A DNA stretch of 8,000 nucleotides from an uncultured Pirellula sp. (GTDB lineage Bacteria > Planctomycetota > Planctomycetia > Pirellulales > Pirellulaceae): the NCBI GenBank assembly GCA_903837255.1, contig CAILTZ010000533.1, positions 1 through 8,000 on the forward strand, written 5' to 3'. A program made the position numbers and the translations under genes. The notes below the pieces were generated by a model. It searched no databases and was not told the origin of the DNA. It saw nothing but the letters and a program-made list of their open reading frames with translations. Below are positions 6,162 to 8,000 of this stretch, piece by piece; the first letter of the stretch is position 1; the number at the start of each line of letters is the position of its first letter.

Positions 6162-7490
6162 ATGCAGTCTCTATCGAACCGAGATTCTGTCGCTAGCGAG
6201 CATTCCATCGAATCCGATCTCAGCCGGCGTCGCTGGCTCGGAGGGCTCGCCACTGGGATCGGCAGCCTTGCCTGCCAGAGAGCCTTTGCCAAGCCTTGGT
6301 CGTTTCCCTCGGAGGAGGCGACGGGTGATAAACTCCACGTCGGCGAGAAAAAGAAGGTCGCTGCGGTGGTCACCGTCTACCGCAAAAAATCCCATGCCGA
6401 CGTCTTGGTGGGCAAGATTTTAGAAGGCTGGCAGCAAGATGGTGGACCCGGTCCAGATTTGCAATTGGTCTCTTTGTACGTCGATCAGTATCCGGCTGAG
6501 GACATGTCGGTCGAGCTGTCCAAAAAGCATGGATTTCGGATGTGCAAAACGATCGAGGAAGCTTTGACGCTCGGGAGCGATAACATCCAGGTCGACGGCG
6601 TTCTGAGCATCGGTGAACATGGCGAGTACCCTTGGAACCAGTTCGGTCAGCACTTGTATCCACGCAAGCGTTTTTTTCAAGAGATCACTGATGCGATGGC
6701 CAAGCACCGGCGCGTCGTCCCGGTTTTCAACGACAAGCATCCGGGGCCAGAATGGAACGACGCGCTGTGGATGGCCCAGCGTGCCAAAGAGTTGCAAGTG
6801 CCCTGGATGGCCGGATCGAGTTTAACGGTCAGCTACCGAACGCCGGATGCAGACCTGGGTTGGCAACAAGGAGTCTCGGCAGCCGTTGGAATCGGATACT
6901 CGGGCTTGGATATTTACGGAATCCACACGCTGGAATTCTTGCAGAGCATCTTGGAAAGACGTCGAGGGGCCGAACGCGGAGTGGCTTGGGTCCAGGCATT
7001 GCCGACCAACAAGATCGGTTCGTTGCTCGACCAAGGGTTGATCCATTCGGAGCTCTTCGACCAAGCCCTCAAGGCGACCGGAACAGATCGGCAAGCGGTC
7101 TTGAAAGATCCCCCACAGGACGGAGCGGCCTTTTTGATCGGATATGTCGATGGTTTGGTCGTACCGGTACTGATGTTGCCCGGTCGAGCCCAGGGGATCG
7201 GTGCGGCGGTACTCGACGAGTCCGGGCGAAGTTTCGCGACTCGAGTCGAGGAACGCGAAGAGCCTTATTACCCGCACTTTGCCTATCTGCTCAAAGGGAT
7301 CGAGCGAATGATCCACTCCGGCAAACCAGCTTATCCCATCGAGCGAACGCTGCTGACTGCGGGTATACTCGATCACCTGTTGGTGTCGCTGCGGGAAGGG
7401 AATCGCAAGATTGAATCGTCGGATTTGCGGATCGCTTATCAGCCACTCGATTACCGCTACGCACCCCATTTGAAGCTCGATGAAAAATAA
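6162..7490 (+). CDS. Tat-exported conserved protein of unknown function
   Basis: From ATG 6162 the product has 442 residues. SRRRWLGG at 21-28 is a good twin-arginine motif, followed by a weakly hydrophobic stretch (25-38) and an AFA-K cleavage site (41-44). Tat export implies that the protein folds, perhaps with a cofactor or metal, before crossing the membrane. After the signal comes an alternating beta/alpha part (KKKVAAVVTVY at 63-73, LVSLYVDQYPAEDMS at 102-116, VDGVLSIGEHGEYPWN at 144-159, VVPVFNDKHPGPEW at 185-198) that looks Rossmann-like but lacks a GxGxxG loop. GEHGEYPWN and NDKHPGPEW are candidate active-site motifs. The same style of protein is common, as unassigned genes, in planctomycetes and acidobacteria (recalled, not searched). 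The frame extends upstream to GTG 6072, but GGAA six bases before 6162 and the normal Tat leader favour 6162. The next ceramidase-family gene follows directly. Confidence 0.85.
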   Translation: MQSLSNRDSVASEHSIESDLSRRRWLGGLATGIGSLACQRAFAKPWSFPSEEATGDKLHVGEKKKVAAVVTVYRKKSHADVLVGKILEGWQQDGGPGPDLQLVSLYVDQYPAEDMSVELSKKHGFRMCKTIEEALTLGSDNIQVDGVLSIGEHGEYPWNQFGQHLYPRKRFFQEITDAMAKHRRVVPVFNDKHPGPEWNDALWMAQRAKELQVPWMAGSSLTVSYRTPDADLGWQQGVSAAVGIGYSGLDIYGIHTLEFLQSILERRRGAERGVAWVQALPTNKIGSLLDQGLIHSELFDQALKATGTDRQAVLKDPPQDGAAFLIGYVDGLVVPVLMLPGRAQGIGAAVLDESGRSFATRVEEREEPYYPHFAYLLKGIERMIHSGKPAYPIERTLLTAGILDHLLVSLREGNRKIESSDLRIAYQPLDYRYAPHLKLDEK

Positions 7491-7509
7491 GAACAAGGCA
7501 CGGAATTTC

Positions 7510-8000
7510 ATGAACTCAATTCGACTCCTGATTGGCTTGTCCATGGTGCTAGTGATCGGGCCGTTGGTGACTCGCAAGGTTTTTTCTCAGGAATTCAAAG
7601 TTGGGGCCTCGGAGGTCGATATCACTCCGACCGAGGCGGTACCGATGTGGGGTTATGGCGCTCGGCATGCCGCGTTGTCCGAGGGGACGCTGGATCCCTT
7701 GAAGGCTTCGGTGGTGGTTGTCCAAGCTGGCCGGCGCAAGATGGCGATCGTGGGCTTGGACCTCGGGCGTTCCCCTCAGGAAGAATCGCTGCAGAAGATC
7801 CGAGCACAGATCAAGCAGCAGGCTGGGATCGATGTCTCGTTCATCTCAGGTTCGCATACCCATCACGGCCCGGTGCTCGAGCTCTTCGATGCGCCTGGTC
7901 GGGGTCGCGGTCGCTTTGACGCTGCCATTCGATACAACCAGAAACTCGAAGACTCGCTCGTCGAAGGGATCTTGCAAGCTCACCAGCGGATGGAGCCTGC
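7510..8000 (+). CDS. Second exported neutral/alkaline ceramidase-family protein (partial, C-terminus outside window)
   Basis: The frame is open to the right edge (163 full codons). A signal peptide is seen at 1-27 (SIRLLIGLSMVLVIGPLV, cleavage near FSQ). The mature start has the family marks of the gene at 3000-4448: VGASEVDITP at 31-40, GYGARH at 48-53, AIVGLDLG at 79-86 and SGSHTHHGP at 113-121, the last holding a probable zinc-ligand His. The two copies are related but clearly diverged, for example in the loop after the HxH motif (here GRGRGRF at 130-136), so this is not a recent duplication. ATG 7510 has GGA five bases upstream. An in-frame ATG at 7480 would add MKNKNKARNF and overlap the Tat-protein gene by 11 bases; both are possible. 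The Ser/Asn nucleophile position lies outside the window. Probably in one operon with the Tat protein. Confidence 0.9.
   Translation, partial: MNSIRLLIGLSMVLVIGPLVTRKVFSQEFKVGASEVDITPTEAVPMWGYGARHAALSEGTLDPLKASVVVVQAGRRKMAIVGLDLGRSPQEESLQKIRAQIKQQAGIDVSFISGSHTHHGPVLELFDAPGRGRGRFDAAIRYNQKLEDSLVEGILQAHQRMEP

Noticed and set aside
6752..7414. Plus-strand open frame of 220 codons in another frame of the Tat-protein gene
   Set aside because: It is wholly inside a gene with a signal peptide and coherent sequence, and its translation is Arg/Gly/Ser-rich as expected from frame shadowing.
6822..7577. Long minus-strand open frame (251 codons) opposite the Tat-protein and second ceramidase-family genes
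   Set aside because: It lies antisense to two well-supported genes and crosses their boundary. Its translation is Arg/Asp-rich with no recognisable fold; it is a shadow frame.

Overview
The window looks like a chromosomal segment of a planctomycete, most probably a relative of the Pirellulaceae (Rhodopirellula-like). This is inferred from moderate GC content, a family style typical of that phylum (short neutral-ceramidase-like proteins, a Tat-exported conserved protein of unknown function, an ECF sigma factor followed by a zinc-less anti-sigma-like membrane protein) and long secretory leaders. I see no tRNA, rRNA, CRISPR array, insertion sequence or phage gene.

Left part (1-2251, minus strand): a three-gene operon read right to left. 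It encodes an ECF-type RNA polymerase sigma factor (2251-1715), a single-pass membrane protein in the anti-sigma position (1681-980) and a secreted PDZ-domain protein (942 to beyond base 1). The gaps are 33 and 37 bases. Upstream of the sigma gene is an AT-rich leader with a near-tandem GGCAAAAAAATT repeat.

Middle part (2509-5613, plus strand): a DinB-like metal-binding protein overlaps by four bases (ATGA) the start of a secreted neutral/alkaline ceramidase-family protein. An exported alpha/beta hydrolase with an intact Ser-Asp-His set follows. In the ceramidase-like protein the metal-ligand motifs are present, but Asn stands where characterised ceramidases carry the nucleophilic Ser, so ceramide hydrolysis should not be assumed.

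Right part (5585-8000): a small minus-strand conserved-looking hypothetical gene overlaps the hydrolase gene tail to tail. After a 256-base divergent intergenic region comes a plus-strand pair: a Tat-signal protein of unknown function and a second ceramidase-family gene that runs off the right edge. The two plus-strand clusters thus each contain one exported ceramidase-family hydrolase. They may serve extracytoplasmic degradation of amide- or ester-linked substrates, but the substrate cannot be read from the sequence. Overall this is ordinary planctomycete gene content with several uncharacterised exported proteins; I see no evidence for a defence system or a mobile element.
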